From Veillonella sp. 3310 (GTDB lineage Bacteria > Bacillota > Negativicutes > Veillonellales > Veillonellaceae), in assembly GCF_003999875.1 (NCBI RefSeq), contig NZ_RQVJ01000001.1, positions 434,001 to 498,000 of the forward strand: a DNA stretch of 64,000 nt, written 5' to 3'. Under the pieces are notes generated by a model, which was given only the letters and a program-made list of their open reading frames with translations, was not told the origin of the DNA and searched no databases. Below, in pieces: positions 46,746 to 56,773 of this stretch. How positions within the stretch are numbered: position 1 is the first letter of the stretch; each line of letters starts with the position of its first letter. Made by a program: the position numbers and the translations under genes.

Positions 46746-48147
46746 AAGTACCTCCCTTGGTATACTCATCCCCTATAGGGCTTGGATAGTATCCAGTAAA
46801 ACAAGCCGCACACAAATGTTGTGCTTTTAATTGTTTCATAGACTGCATCAATCCTTCATGAGACAAATAATATAAACGATCAACGCCAATGTATTGGCGG
46901 ATTTCTTCTATGGAATATCGATGAGCTAGCAACTCTTCTGTATCGGATGTATCGATACCAAAATAGCAAGGATATCGAACTGGTTCAGAAGCTAAGCATA
47001 AATATATTTCTTTCGCTCCCGCTTGTCGCAACATGGAAACGATATATCGACTTGTGGTACCTCGTACAATGGAGTCATCAATGAGAACAATGCGTTTACC
47101 TTGTACCACATCAGAAATAACACTAAACTTGTTACGTACCGCTTCTTCTCGACTCAATTGGTTAGGCTCTATGAAAGTCCGCAATACCTTCGGATTACGT
47201 ATTAATCCTTCCCTATAAGGTATACTAGCTTCCTCTGCATATCCCTGAGCCGATAAAGTCCCTGAGTTAGGTATGGGCATAACAATATCCGCTTCATATT
47301 GGGTTTCTTTTGCCAACTGACGACCCATAGCCACCCTTGCTTCTGATATACTTTGACCATCTATAACGCTAGTAGGGTGCGCAAAATAAATATATTCAAA
47401 CACGCAAGTATGCTGTGTATTCTCTTTAGGATGATAAGGTACACTACAGATTCCTTTTTTATCAATGATGACTATCTCACCGGGTCTTACATCACGAATG
47501 AAAATCCCCTTTATAGCGTCTATAGCGCAACTTTCAGAGGCAAGTACATATCCATGTGGTGTACGCCCTACACAAAGAGGCCGATACCCTCGAAAATCTC
47601 GTACACCGATAAGCATCATATCCGTAATAATTGTTAGAGAAAAAGCTCCTTCTAATCTCCTACAAGCTTGCTGAATAGCACCTAGAAGCGTCGATTCATT
47701 GGACTGCTGGATCAAATGGACGATCACTTCTGAATCCATCGTCGTCGTAAACTTAGAGCCTTGCAATTCCAATTCACGTCGTAACACTAGGGCATTTGTC
47801 AAATTTCCATTATGGGCTACTGCAAAGGTCCCCCACTGTGATGTTCCTACAAGAGGTTGTACATCATTAGGATTCTCTATACCTGTCGTGGAATACCGTA
47901 CATGTCCAATCCCTATATGACCTACTAAGGTAGAAACATCCTGTAAGACCTCTTTCACCAGTCCAGGACCTTTCACCACATCTATTTGCGATCCATGAAC
48001 CACAGCGATACCCGCGCCCTCTTGCCCTCGGTGCTGTAAAGCCACAAGCCCTTCATATAAAGTTGTTCCGATAGTAGAGGTCCTGTCATAGAGTCCAAAG
48101 ACCCCACACTCCTCATGCCATGTATCTAACACGCCATCATATTTCAT
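46732..48147 (-). CDS. purF: Amidophosphoribosyltransferase PurF
   Basis: A 471-residue class II glutamine amidotransferase. The N-terminal nucleophile is C14 in EECGVFGLYD, exposed after cleavage of a 13-residue propeptide. The PRPP-binding loop is VLIDDSIVRGTTSR. Cysteines in VFEYIYFAHP (preceding C), YPCYFGID and LCAACF fit the [4Fe-4S] ligands of the Bacillus-type enzyme. It commits PRPP to purine synthesis. Divergent from purL, it leads purF-M-N-D. Confidence 0.97.
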   Translation of the reverse strand: MKYDGVLDTWHEECGVFGLYDRTSTIGTTLYEGLVALQHRGQEGAGIAVVHGSQIDVVKGPGLVKEVLQDVSTLVGHIGIGHVRYSTTGIENPNDVQPLVGTSQWGTFAVAHNGNLTNALVLRRELELQGSKFTTTMDSEVIVHLIQQSNESTLLGAIQQACRRLEGAFSLTIITDMMLIGVRDFRGYRPLCVGRTPHGYVLASESCAIDAIKGIFIRDVRPGEIVIIDKKGICSVPYHPKENTQHTCVFEYIYFAHPTSVIDGQSISEARVAMGRQLAKETQYEADIVMPIPNSGTLSAQGYAEEASIPYREGLIRNPKVLRTFIEPNQLSREEAVRNKFSVISDVVQGKRIVLIDDSIVRGTTSRYIVSMLRQAGAKEIYLCLASEPVRYPCYFGIDTSDTEELLAHRYSIEEIRQYIGVDRLYYLSHEGLMQSMKQLKAQHLCAACFTGYYPSPIGDEYTKGGTYVCG

Positions 48148-48217
48148 TATGCCCCCTAGAGTTATACCCTACTCATATCGTGCAATCGGACAGATTATCA
48201 AATGTCAAACTATCTCT

Positions 48218-48246
48218 ATTATAACTTGCTACACCGCTATCTTCAA
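48218..48246 (-). promoter_or_regulatory. purF promoter
   Basis: On the minus strand TTGAAG, 17 bp, TATAAT. The 230-bp purF-purL gap contains no purine riboswitch core that I can see. Confidence 0.8.
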
Positions 48247-48379
48247 TATAAACTCAGGGAATCAACAAAAAAACGTGGTATACTTAAGATACAACAATCA
48301 CGTATGGAACGCTAACAAACACACGATAGGATGTATGGAAAATCCCAGTATCGTCCTATCCACCTAAAGGAGGCTATGT

Positions 48380-51300
48380 ATGCACATATTTCGTCTATTC
48401 GTCGCTCCTCGCACAACTACTTCACAAGAATCAGAACAATTACGTATAACCTTTGAACAAGATTTACAAATTCCTCTTACCAAGCTCACAATCTACGAAC
48501 GATACGATATCTTTGGAATTACAGAATCAGAGTTTGAACGTGCCAAAACTCTCATCTTTTCTGAGCCTTCCCTAGAGGCTACCTATACCACATTGCCTCT
48601 GACCTCTCAAGACCATCCTATTGCCATTGCACCTATGCCAGGACAATATGACCAACGCGCTGATTCTGCAGAGCAATGCCTATCCATCCTCACTGGTCAT
48701 GATCAAAATACAGTCCGTACTGCACGAGTGTATGTTTTAACAGGACCTCTCTCTAAGGTACATATGGATAGGGCTCGCCAATATCTTTTACAACCTATCG
48801 ATGCCTGTGAAAGCTTCATGGAACTTCCTACAACCCTAGACATAGTAACACCAGTGGTACTAACAACTTCGCACATAGAGGAGTTTATCACTCAGTCGGA
48901 AGCGAAACTAAAAGAACTCCTACACTCCATGCAATTAGCTATGACCTTAGAAGACCTACTATGCATTCAAAAGTATTTTCAAAAGGAGCACCGCAATCCA
49001 ACTGTCACCGAAATTCGTGTATTAGACACCTATTGGTCAGACCATTGTCGCCACACTACATTCAATACCCAATTAACGGAGATTACTTTTGATGAGTCTG
49101 CCCTTACCGAGCCGATTCAAAAAACGTATCAAACGTATCTTGAAACAAAACAACAACTGAATCCATCGAGCAATGTAGTACCCACATTAATGGACATGGC
49201 CACAATGGCTATGCAAGAACTTCGTCATCAAGGTAAACTACATCAATTAGATGTGTCGGACGAAATCAATGCTTGCACCATTATTGTTCCAGTGCAGGTA
49301 GATGATACAGAGGAAGAATGGTTATTATTGTTCAAAAACGAAACCCATAATCACCCTACTGAAATCGAACCTTTCGGTGGTGCTGCTACTTGTTTAGGTG
49401 GGTGTATTCGAGATCCTCTGAGTGGTCGTGCCTATGTATACCAAGCCATGCGCATTACTGGGTCTGGGAGCCCTCTAGTCTCAAAAGAACATACCTTACC
49501 TGGTAAATTACCACAATCCTATATCACCACAACCGCTGCCAAAGGTTTTTCCTCCTACGGTAACCAAATCGGTGTTCCCACAGGGGAAGTACGGGAATAT
49601 TACCATGAGTCCTATAGAGCAAAACGATTAGAAATAGGAGCCGTCATTGGGGCTGTGCCACGCTCTCATGTACGTCGTGAAAGCCCTGTCCAAGGAGACC
49701 TTATTATATTATTAGGTGGTAAGACCGGCCGTGATGGCTGTGGCGGGGCTACGGGATCTTCTAAAACTCATACGAAAGACTCCCTCTATACATGTGGTGC
49801 AGAAGTACAAAAAGGAAATCCTGTAACAGAACGAAAGTTACAACGTTTATTCCGTATCCCAGAGGTGACACAATGCATCAAACGATGCAACGATTTTGGA
49901 GCAGGCGGTATAGCTGTTGCTATTGGAGAGCTCGCAGATAGTATTCATATTCACCTAGATGTGGTACCTACCAAATACACTGGGCTCACTAGTACAGAGC
50001 TAGCCATCTCAGAATCCCAAGAACGAATGGCTTGCATCATAGACCCTATTCATTGGGAATGCTTGCAGTCCTATTGTACCGAGGAAAATCTGGATGCTAC
50101 TATCGTAGGGGAAGTGACCAATACTGGGCGCCTAGTGATGGAGTTCCAAGGAGAACTTATCGTTAACCTGCAGCGTCAATTTTTAGCTACTAATGGGGCT
50201 ACACAATGTGCTAATGCTCATATTGTATCTCCAAGAGCAAACCATTATCCTTCGTTTGTTACGAATCTATCTTCTATCTCTACAACAACCAAAGCTTCCA
50301 TTGAAACACGCTTTCATCAAGCCTTGAAAGATTTGAACAGTACCTCGCAAGAGGGATTACGAGCTATGTTTGACTCTACCGTAGGTGGGAATACTGTACT
50401 CTTTCCTTTCAGTGGAAACTATCTGAAAACTCCTGTCCAAGGGATGGTGGCAAAACTTCCAGTTTTACAGGGAACTACTACGACTACAAGTATCATGACT
50501 CACGGGTTTGATCCGTTTCTATCGGAATGGAGTCCATACCATGGCGCTCAGTATGCTGTGCTCCTTAGCTTAGCAAAATTAGCTGCTCTAGGTGGAGATA
50601 TCTCTAAGGCCTATCTAAGTTTTCAAGAATATTTTGAAAAACTCAATAGCCCTACCTCCTGGGGCAAAGTTGTATCTGCCCTTTTAGGGGCCTATGAGGC
50701 ACAACGTCAATTAGGTGTGGCAGCCATTGGTGGCAAAGATTCTATGAGCGGTACATTCCAAGATCTCCATGTGCCCCCTACACTCATTTCTTTCGCTGTC
50801 ACCACTGAAGATATTCACCGCATACTCTCACCACACGTTCATGAAGCACATCATCATATCCTATTTCTGCACGTACCAGAGAACTATGATGGCACACCTG
50901 ATTGGATAACCTTTAAAGCACATTCTGATACTTTGCGTTCCTACAATATCGCACAACAAGTGTATAGCGCTTATGTAGTAGAACAGGACGGTATAGGTCC
51001 TGCCACTGTGAAAGCTTGTCTAGGCAACGCCATTGGCTGTGTCTACCATAAAGACGAACTGCAAAGACTAGTTATGGCTGTATCTTCTATGCATAAAAAA
51101 CGAGAACTAGACCAAACAAGCATAACTCAATTCTGTGCCAATACATTAGAGAATCATAGTTCCAATGCATCAGAGAATCCTAGCCTCCATACCTCTTTAA
51201 CTCCTGAGGATATATTATTCTACCCCTTCCGTGGTTCCCTCCTCATAGAGGTGGATACTGAGACAGCTCAGGCATTACTTACAATGCCTCATATCTACCA

Positions 51301-52435
51301 CATTGGTACTACACAAGAAGACCCCACAATTATTATGGGGGATACCACTATCTCATTAGATGACTTAACCAATTCCTATGAAAGCACCTTAGCATCTATC
51401 TTTCCTATCTACACAAAAGAAAAAATCTTATCCACAGGAAATATGTCAAATCAAAAAAGGAAAACAAATTTCATAGAACTTCATGCAACAAATGCACTAC
51501 AGAATACAAAATCTAGTAACCTGTGTAAACAACTTGATGTATCAAATATATTCGGCGACACCAGTACCTCTACTGACAGCAAACTACTACACACTACACA
51601 AAGCAAACCATGTAGTAAGTATACCTCTCTATCTCATCCAAAAGTGCTGATTCCTATATTCCCTGGTACCAATTGTGAATACGAATCTGCACGGGCTTTC
51701 ATAGAACAAGGTGCTAAAGTAGAAACTCTAATCATTCGCAATCGAAATAGCCAAGAGTTGCAAGAATCTATACTAGCCTTAAAACGCAGTATAGACAGTA
51801 CTCAAATTGTATGTTTCCCTGGAGGTTTCAGTGGCGGTGATGAGCCAGCAGGATCTGGTAAATTTATAGCTACCCTGTTTCACAATCCCTATCTGCAAGA
51901 GTCCCTTGAAAATTTGTTGTACCACCGTGATGGATTAATCCTTGGTATATGTAATGGATTTCAGGCGCTCATTAAATTAGGTCTTCTACCTACAGGACAT
52001 ATACAAACATTGACTAAAAACAGTCCTACCTTGACGTACAACACCAGTGGGCATCATATATCTAGGATAGTTCATACTAAAGTAATATCTACCGCTTCAC
52101 CATGGCTAAGTACCTGTGAAGTAGGTAATATCTATACTGTACCTATTTCTCATGGAGAAGGTCGTTTCCTTGCATCCCAAGAGCAACTACGCGAACTATA
52201 TACCAATGGTCAAATAGCTACCCAATACGTAGACCCTTTAGGCAATACCACTACGAGTCCACAATGGAATCCTAATCAATCCATGGGCGCTGTAGAAGGC
52301 TTGCTCAGCCCTGATGGTCGTGTGTTCGGAAAAATGGCACATGTAGAGCGCATCGGATACGGCGTTCATAAAAATATAGAAGGACAACTTGTGATGCCTA
52401 TCTTTGCATCGGGAGTTAAATACTTTACAGAGTAA
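48380..52435 (+). CDS. purL: Phosphoribosylformylglycinamidine synthase, single-chain PurL with fused PurQ
   Basis: A 1351-residue enzyme that turns FGAR to FGAM. It is the Clostridia/Streptococcus type of single-chain FGAM synthase. The N-terminal part has DTYWSDHCRHTTF and KNETHNHPTEIEPFGGAAT; the middle has GKTGRDGCGGATGSSK and FGAGGIAVAIGELAD; residues from about 1090 are a glutaminase with nucleophile Cys in LGICNGFQALIKLG and His/Glu in SHGEGRF. It is about 100 residues longer than the usual 1240-1260. The extra length lies in two Asn/Ser/Thr-rich inserts near residues 903-943 and 1011-1087. A GGAGG site precedes the ATG. It is divergent from purF. Confidence 0.96.
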   Translation: MHIFRLFVAPRTTTSQESEQLRITFEQDLQIPLTKLTIYERYDIFGITESEFERAKTLIFSEPSLEATYTTLPLTSQDHPIAIAPMPGQYDQRADSAEQCLSILTGHDQNTVRTARVYVLTGPLSKVHMDRARQYLLQPIDACESFMELPTTLDIVTPVVLTTSHIEEFITQSEAKLKELLHSMQLAMTLEDLLCIQKYFQKEHRNPTVTEIRVLDTYWSDHCRHTTFNTQLTEITFDESALTEPIQKTYQTYLETKQQLNPSSNVVPTLMDMATMAMQELRHQGKLHQLDVSDEINACTIIVPVQVDDTEEEWLLLFKNETHNHPTEIEPFGGAATCLGGCIRDPLSGRAYVYQAMRITGSGSPLVSKEHTLPGKLPQSYITTTAAKGFSSYGNQIGVPTGEVREYYHESYRAKRLEIGAVIGAVPRSHVRRESPVQGDLIILLGGKTGRDGCGGATGSSKTHTKDSLYTCGAEVQKGNPVTERKLQRLFRIPEVTQCIKRCNDFGAGGIAVAIGELADSIHIHLDVVPTKYTGLTSTELAISESQERMACIIDPIHWECLQSYCTEENLDATIVGEVTNTGRLVMEFQGELIVNLQRQFLATNGATQCANAHIVSPRANHYPSFVTNLSSISTTTKASIETRFHQALKDLNSTSQEGLRAMFDSTVGGNTVLFPFSGNYLKTPVQGMVAKLPVLQGTTTTTSIMTHGFDPFLSEWSPYHGAQYAVLLSLAKLAALGGDISKAYLSFQEYFEKLNSPTSWGKVVSALLGAYEAQRQLGVAAIGGKDSMSGTFQDLHVPPTLISFAVTTEDIHRILSPHVHEAHHHILFLHVPENYDGTPDWITFKAHSDTLRSYNIAQQVYSAYVVEQDGIGPATVKACLGNAIGCVYHKDELQRLVMAVSSMHKKRELDQTSITQFCANTLENHSSNASENPSLHTSLTPEDILFYPFRGSLLIEVDTETAQALLTMPHIYHIGTTQEDPTIIMGDTTISLDDLTNSYESTLASIFPIYTKEKILSTGNMSNQKRKTNFIELHATNALQNTKSSNLCKQLDVSNIFGDTSTSTDSKLLHTTQSKPCSKYTSLSHPKVLIPIFPGTNCEYESARAFIEQGAKVETLIIRNRNSQELQESILALKRSIDSTQIVCFPGGFSGGDEPAGSGKFIATLFHNPYLQESLENLLYHRDGLILGICNGFQALIKLGLLPTGHIQTLTKNSPTLTYNTSGHHISRIVHTKVISTASPWLSTCEVGNIYTVPISHGEGRFLASQEQLRELYTNGQIATQYVDPLGNTTTSPQWNPNQSMGAVEGLLSPDGRVFGKMAHVERIGYGVHKNIEGQLVMPIFASGVKYFTE

Positions 52436-52473
52436 ACATATGCAAACCAAACTAAACTTATAACAATCTGAAT

Positions 52474-52515
52474 TAGAGGGCACATACATATTAGCCGCTA
52501 ATCACTAGCCCTCTA
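52474..52515 (+). terminator. Hairpin after purL
   Basis: TAGAGGGC/GCCCTCTA with inner ATTAGC/GCTAAT. The following T-run is weak, so it may act with the next hairpin. Confidence 0.6.
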
Positions 52516-52537
52516 CTCATTTCTATGTTCACATAAC

Positions 52538-52582
52538 AAAAGAGCTGTAACCCTATGCAATCTGCATGTTGTTACAGCTCTT
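52538..52582. terminator. Bidirectional terminator between purL and hpf
   Basis: AAAGAGCTGTAAC and its perfect 13-bp complement with inner ATGCA/TGCAT, between convergent genes. Confidence 0.9.
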
Positions 52583-52603
52583 TATTCTATTCGTATAAAC
52601 TGA

Positions 52604-53137
52604 TTAACCTACTTCTGGTTCTAATAAACCATATTTGCCATCATGACGACGGTATACGACATTCATAATTTCAGTATCTTCATTGAAGAACATAAAGAAG
52701 TCATGTTCCAATAGATTCATTTGTAAGATTGCTTCTTCCACGCTCATAGGACGTACAGTAAAGTTTTTACGACGTACTACTTCTAACTCTTTTTCTTCTG
52801 GAATCGCTTCCACAGGTGTTACATCTACATGGAATCCAGTTTCTTTACGGAATCGTTTTGCTAACCGTGTTTTATGTTTATGGATTTGACGAACAATTTT
52901 ATCCACTACTAAATCAATGGCAGCATACATATCTAAATGGCTTTCTACACCACGCAATACTACACTTTCTACAAAGCATGTCACTTCTACTTTGCGTTCT
53001 TCTTTTTCAACGGATAATACAACTTGCACTGTCACTGGAGTTTCAAAATATCGAGATAACTTTTCTACTCGTTTTTCAATATATTCACGTAACGCTGCTG
53101 TCACTTCAAGATTTTTGCCTCGTACTGTTAATTTCAT
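52604..53137 (-). CDS. hpf: Long-form ribosome hibernation promoting factor
   Basis: A 177-residue long HPF. Residues 1-95 form the HPF/RaiA domain (LTVRGKNLEVTAALREYIEKR; SHLDMYAAIDLVVDKI) that sits in the 30S mRNA channel. Residues 125-177 form the dimerisation tail (RRKNFTVRPMSVEEAILQMNLLEHDFFMF) that joins two 70S ribosomes into 100S. The ATG at 53137 has AAAGGA eight bases upstream; an ATG three codons earlier lies in the binding site itself. It is monocistronic with a strong terminator. Confidence 0.96.
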   Translation of the reverse strand: MKLTVRGKNLEVTAALREYIEKRVEKLSRYFETPVTVQVVLSVEKEERKVEVTCFVESVVLRGVESHLDMYAAIDLVVDKIVRQIHKHKTRLAKRFRKETGFHVDVTPVEAIPEEKELEVVRRKNFTVRPMSVEEAILQMNLLEHDFFMFFNEDTEIMNVVYRRHDGKYGLLEPEVG

Positions 53138-53324
53138 AGTGCTCATCCTTTCTGTATTACCTATAAACAAGTACCATATTTATATAGTTCTACAGAAATC
53201 CTTAAAATCCTTTTTATTTTTCAAAAGAATTTTAGTTTAATCGCTCTTTGTTCTTCTACGCTTCCATTCTCAACATATCTACAATCAATAGATATATTAC
53301 AGATTCACTATACTAATTACCAAT

Positions 53325-53363
53325 AAAAAAAGCTTAGGATCTCCTACTAGGAATATCCTAAGC
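53325..53363 (-). terminator. Terminator of the cold-shock gene
   Basis: GCTTAGGAT/ATCCTAAGC stem with seven T residues following on the minus strand. Confidence 0.92.
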
Positions 53364-53377
53364 CTTTTTGTTTTGAA

Positions 53378-53575
53378 CTAAGCTTTATATACGTTAGCCG
53401 CTTGAAGACCGCGGTTGCCATCTACGATTTCAAATTCAACTTGTTGTCCTTCGGATAAAGACTTAAAGCCATCTTCTTGGATTGCAGAAAAATGAACGAA
53501 TACATCGCTGCCATCTTCTCTTTCAATAAAGCCATAACCTTTTTCTGCGCTGAACCATTTTACTTTCCCAAGCAT
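53378..53575 (-). CDS. Cold-shock protein (CspA family)
   Basis: A 65-residue OB-fold protein. RNP1 is KGYGFIERE and RNP2 is DVFVHFSAI, so single-stranded nucleic acid binding is expected. Length and sequence are typical. The start at 53575 follows GGAGG; a longer in-frame reading would run into the leader. A stable hairpin begins close to the predicted transcript start. Confidence 0.97.
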   Translation of the reverse strand: MLGKVKWFSAEKGYGFIEREDGSDVFVHFSAIQEDGFKSLSEGQQVEFEIVDGNRGLQAANVYKA

Positions 53576-53600
53576 GATAATTCCTCCTACCTTTAATACT

Positions 53601-53629
53601 GCAAGCGATTTAGAGTATCTAAATCTTGC
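53601..53629 (-). promoter_or_regulatory. 5'-terminal hairpin of the cold-shock mRNA
   Basis: GCAAG-ATTTAGA pairs with TCTAAAT-(CG)-CTTGC around a 3-nt loop, starting about at the predicted first transcribed base. Confidence 0.6.
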
Positions 53630-53633
53630 TTTC

Positions 53634-53662
53634 ATGTTATCACTATATATGTATGGTGTCAA
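53634..53662 (-). promoter_or_regulatory. Promoter of the cold-shock gene
   Basis: On the minus strand TTGACA, 17 bp, TAACAT. Confidence 0.75.
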
Positions 53663-53699
53663 TCAAAATATCGTTTTATTTTCAAGTGTATGCCACATT

Positions 53700-54060
53700 G
53701 ATATAATTCAACACAATTATTAATCAATAATTCCAATTATTACTTATATTATACACATTTAGGATATATATCACATTTTATATATTTATTATCTAATTCA
53801 ATTTATATTCATAATATTTTTTATTTTTATAAATTTATACAATCTATCAATTATCAAGATTGTATTGACAAATTTTATTCATATCGTTGTGTTTATTCTG
53901 TATGTATATCATTTTAATAATTATTTTTCTTTACTATCTACTATGAAATACCATAATATTTATTCTTTTTGCCTATTTTATTCAGAACAAATTATATAAA
54001 TGTACATACAATAGAACTCAAAATTTTTATCCTTTATATCGCCTATAATGTACTACGATT
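53700..54060. other. Extremely AT-rich stretch without genes
   Basis: Roughly 360 bp, nearly all A and T with scattered short runs. I see no gene, repeat array or clear promoter here. It separates the cold-shock gene from the amino-acid ABC operon. Confidence 0.6.
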
Positions 54061-54109
54061 ATATGGCTATATATCACGGTAATACATACAAGCATATATA
54101 TAGCCATAT
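54061..54109. repeat. 14-bp inverted repeat in AT-rich gap
   Basis: TATGGCTATATAT (54062-54074) and its exact complement (54096-54108), plus one flanking A-T pair. The arms are separated by 21 bp and there is no T-run. Confidence 0.55.
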
Positions 54110-54164
54110 ACGTCAATGCACTGGAATACATTGAAAATCATTTAGAAATATAATAACGGCAAAG

Positions 54165-54205
54165 CAAAAACTACCCTACATAGGAAACTCCGTTTATAGG
54201 GTAGT
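54165..54205 (-). terminator. Terminator of the amino-acid ABC operon
   Basis: ACTACCCTA/TAGGGTAGT stem with TTTTTG following on the minus strand. Confidence 0.88.
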
Positions 54206-54289
54206 TGTTTTTTATATACATATTCGTAGTAACAATTCTTATAGAAAAAAACTAAATTTGCTATCTAAAGCGTAACAAAGAACCAGTCC

Positions 54290-55012
54290 TTACCGAATCA
54301 CTTTTGATAAAAATGATTTTGTCCGCTCATTTTTTGGTGTATCAAACACTTCTGTTGGTGTTCCTTCTTCCAAAATTTCGCCACCATCTACAAATAGTAC
54401 GCGAGTAGCTACTTCTTTAGCAAAGCTCATTTCATGAGTAACGATGACCATTGTCATGCCTTCTTTTGCCAAGTCTTTCATAACGTCTAATACTTCGCTA
54501 ACCATCTCTGGATCTAGAGCAGATGTAGGTTCGTCAAAGAGCATTACTTTCGGTTTCATTGCTAAGGCACGAGCAATGGCTACACGTTGTTGCTGGCCTC
54601 CGGATAATTGTTCTGGGTACGCGGCTGCTTTGTCGGATAAACCTACTTTTCCCAATAAATCATGAGCAATGCTTTCCGCTTCAGATTTTGAAAGCCCTCT
54701 AATTTTTTGCGGCGCTAGGGTAATGTTATCTAGTACGGTCATATGAGGGAATAAATTAAATCGTTGAAATACCATGCCCACTTCAGCACGTACATTGTTG
54801 ATATTTTCTTTCACATTTAAGTTTTTACCATCTACAATTACGTCGCCTTCTGTGGGTTCTTCTAAATAGTTCATGCAACGCAATACTGTACTTTTACCAG
54901 AACCAGATGGTCCAATGATAACTACTACCTCACCAGCATCAATTTCTGTAGAAACGCCTTTTAAGACATGCAATTGTCCAAAGTATTTATGTACATTCTG
55001 TAATTGAATCAT
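54290..55012 (-). CDS. Polar amino acid ABC transporter ATPase (GlnQ-like)
   Basis: A 240-residue ATPase with Walker [10 protein letters not shown], signature [15 protein letters not shown], Walker [15 protein letters not shown] and H-loop [13 protein letters not shown]. It matches the GlnQ/ArtP/TcyC group by length and by [16 protein letters not shown]. It overlaps the permease gene by 4 bp. Confidence 0.95.
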   Translation of the reverse strand: MIQLQNVHKYFGQLHVLKGVSTEIDAGEVVVIIGPSGSGKSTVLRCMNYLEEPTEGDVIVDGKNLNVKENINNVRAEVGMVFQRFNLFPHMTVLDNITLAPQKIRGLSKSEAESIAHDLLGKVGLSDKAAAYPEQLSGGQQQRVAIARALAMKPKVMLFDEPTSALDPEMVSEVLDVMKDLAKEGMTMVIVTHEMSFAKEVATRVLFVDGGEILEEGTPTEVFDTPKNERTKSFLSKVIR

Positions 55013-55692
55013 TTGATATTATATTTCCTTTCTAAGTACGCTACGAGTCGGGAAATGGTTAATGTCATAATCAAGTAAATCACCGCTACAGCTGTCCAGA
55101 TTTCAAAGGAACCATAGGTACGAGCGATGATTAATTGTCCTCGACGTGTCAATTCTTCAAAACCGATAACTGCCACTAAAGACGTATCTTTCAACATGGC
55201 AATAAATTCATTGCCCAATGGTGGGATGATCGCTTTGAAAGCTTGTGGCATGATTACATAGCGCATCGTTTGGAACCAAGTTAAACCTAAAGAACGACCT
55301 GCTTCCATCTGCCCTTTATTAATGGATTGGATGCCGGCACGGAAAATTTCAGATACATAGGCACCAGAGTTAATAGAACATGCCAATACAGCTGCTAAAT
55401 ACGGTCCAATTGGCTCTGGCGCACCATTGGCATTAACGATAGCCCCCAACAATTTAGGACCACCGAAATAAATCATAAAGATTTGAACTAATAGTGGTGT
55501 ACCACGGAATAATTCTACATAACATTTTGCGATTAAACGAATCACTTTAAATCGTGATAAGTTCATCAGCGCCACTACAAGGCCAATAAAGAAACCAAAC
55601 CCCACACTCATGAGGGTGATTTGAATCGTAATTCCAGCCCCTCCAATTAACAGGGGTAAAGAGTCGACAATTAACTGCCAATTAAAATCCAT
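55009..55692 (-). CDS. Polar amino acid ABC transporter permease
   Basis: A 227-residue permease of the HisM/GlnP type. It has about five membrane segments, [18 protein letters not shown] and the EAA loop [20 protein letters not shown]. Only one permease gene is present, so a homodimer is likely. It is 64 bp after the binding-protein gene. Confidence 0.95.
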   Translation of the reverse strand: MDFNWQLIVDSLPLLIGGAGITIQITLMSVGFGFFIGLVVALMNLSRFKVIRLIAKCYVELFRGTPLLVQIFMIYFGGPKLLGAIVNANGAPEPIGPYLAAVLACSINSGAYVSEIFRAGIQSINKGQMEAGRSLGLTWFQTMRYVIMPQAFKAIIPPLGNEFIAMLKDTSLVAVIGFEELTRRGQLIIARTYGSFEIWTAVAVIYLIMTLTISRLVAYLERKYNIK

Positions 55693-55756
55693 CGTTACCT
55701 ATCCATCCTTTCATTTAACACAGATAAGGAGGCACAAAGCCTCCTTATATAGTACA

Positions 55757-56569
55757 TTATTTTCCTTCATATGTCACGGGAATATCCTTAGGCATGTCAG
55801 TTTTAAACCATGTTTGGTAAATCTTATTTAAAGTACCATCTTGTTTCATCTCTGTCAATGCTTTATTTACACTATCTATAAGCTCTTTATTCTTTTTATT
55901 CATAGCCAATCCAAAGTATTCTTTCGTATTTGGATATTCGATTACCGTTAAGTGTTGATCCCCATGTTTAGCCACGTAATACTGTGCTACTGGCAAATCG
56001 ATCAATGCCCCTTCTACACCACCATTTTGTAACTCTAATAAGGCATCACTGGTATGGTCAAAGTTTTTTACCATAGCACCATTGATTTTGCTAGCTAAAT
56101 CTGCTCCTGTAGTCCCCATTTGTACAGCAATCGTTTTACCAGTCAAATCATCTAACCCTTTAATCGCAGAATTTTCTTTTACCACTACAGCCATACCAGA
56201 TTCATAATACGGCATACTGAAACCAACTTTTTCCATCCGAGCTTTTGTGATAGTCATACCTGATGCCGCCAAATCAATCTCACCATTATCTAAGGCTGGT
56301 ACTAGTCCATCAAAGGGAACATTTTTAAATTCAATAGTTTTACCAGTCCGTTTTGCAATTTCTTTAGCTACATCGATGTCAAAGCCTTGTAATTCTTCTG
56401 AACCTTCTTGCTTAAACTCGAATGGTACAAATGTTGCATTAGTACCTATTTTTAATACATTACTTTTTTGTGCTTGTTCTCCTCCTTGAGAACCACATCC
56501 TCCTAGTAGTGCTACTACACCTAAGGCTAATAATCCAGTACATATTAGTTTTTTTACATTTGTTTTCAT
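55757..56569 (-). CDS. Polar amino acid ABC transporter binding lipoprotein
   Basis: A 270-residue lipoprotein: lipobox ALLGGC, then an SBP_bac_3 fold (LKIGTNATFVPFEF; LQGFDIDVAKEIAKRTGK; VPFDGLVPALDNGEIDLAASGMT shortened to GEIDLAASGMT). The pattern is of glutamine/histidine/cystine-type binders; the ligand Arg and Asp positions (GMTITKARMEKVGFSMPYY) are conserved. It leads the operon with a good promoter. The ligand is not certain. Confidence 0.93.
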   Translation of the reverse strand: MKTNVKKLICTGLLALGVVALLGGCGSQGGEQAQKSNVLKIGTNATFVPFEFKQEGSEELQGFDIDVAKEIAKRTGKTIEFKNVPFDGLVPALDNGEIDLAASGMTITKARMEKVGFSMPYYESGMAVVVKENSAIKGLDDLTGKTIAVQMGTTGADLASKINGAMVKNFDHTSDALLELQNGGVEGALIDLPVAQYYVAKHGDQHLTVIEYPNTKEYFGLAMNKKNKELIDSVNKALTEMKQDGTLNKIYQTWFKTDMPKDIPVTYEGK

Positions 56570-56615
56570 GATGTTTCTCCTTTACTAAATCACTCATGTT
56601 GTATCTTATGCAATG

Positions 56616-56644
56616 ATTATACATCTATATGAATATTTAGTCAA
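56616..56644 (-). promoter_or_regulatory. Promoter of the amino-acid ABC operon
   Basis: On the minus strand TTGACT, 17 bp, TATAAT, giving a leader of about 40 nt. Confidence 0.88.
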
Positions 56645-56737
56645 CATATTTTTGCAAATTTTATGTATTTTTATTAATCATTGTTACATGTACTAAATTG
56701 CATAAACTAGTTTCAAAGACTGTTATACCGAAAAAGC

Positions 56738-56773
56738 ATAAAAAAATACACAGCAGAACAATTTCTGCTGTGT
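56738..56773 (-). terminator. Terminator of the candidate noncoding RNA
   Basis: ACACAGCAGAA and its perfect 11-bp complement around a 4-nt loop, then A and seven T residues on the minus strand. Confidence 0.93.

Noticed and set aside
48148-48379. Purine riboswitch or PurR box between purF and purL
   Set aside because: I looked for the conserved purine-riboswitch core and a paired PurBox on both strands and found neither; only a purF promoter is clear.
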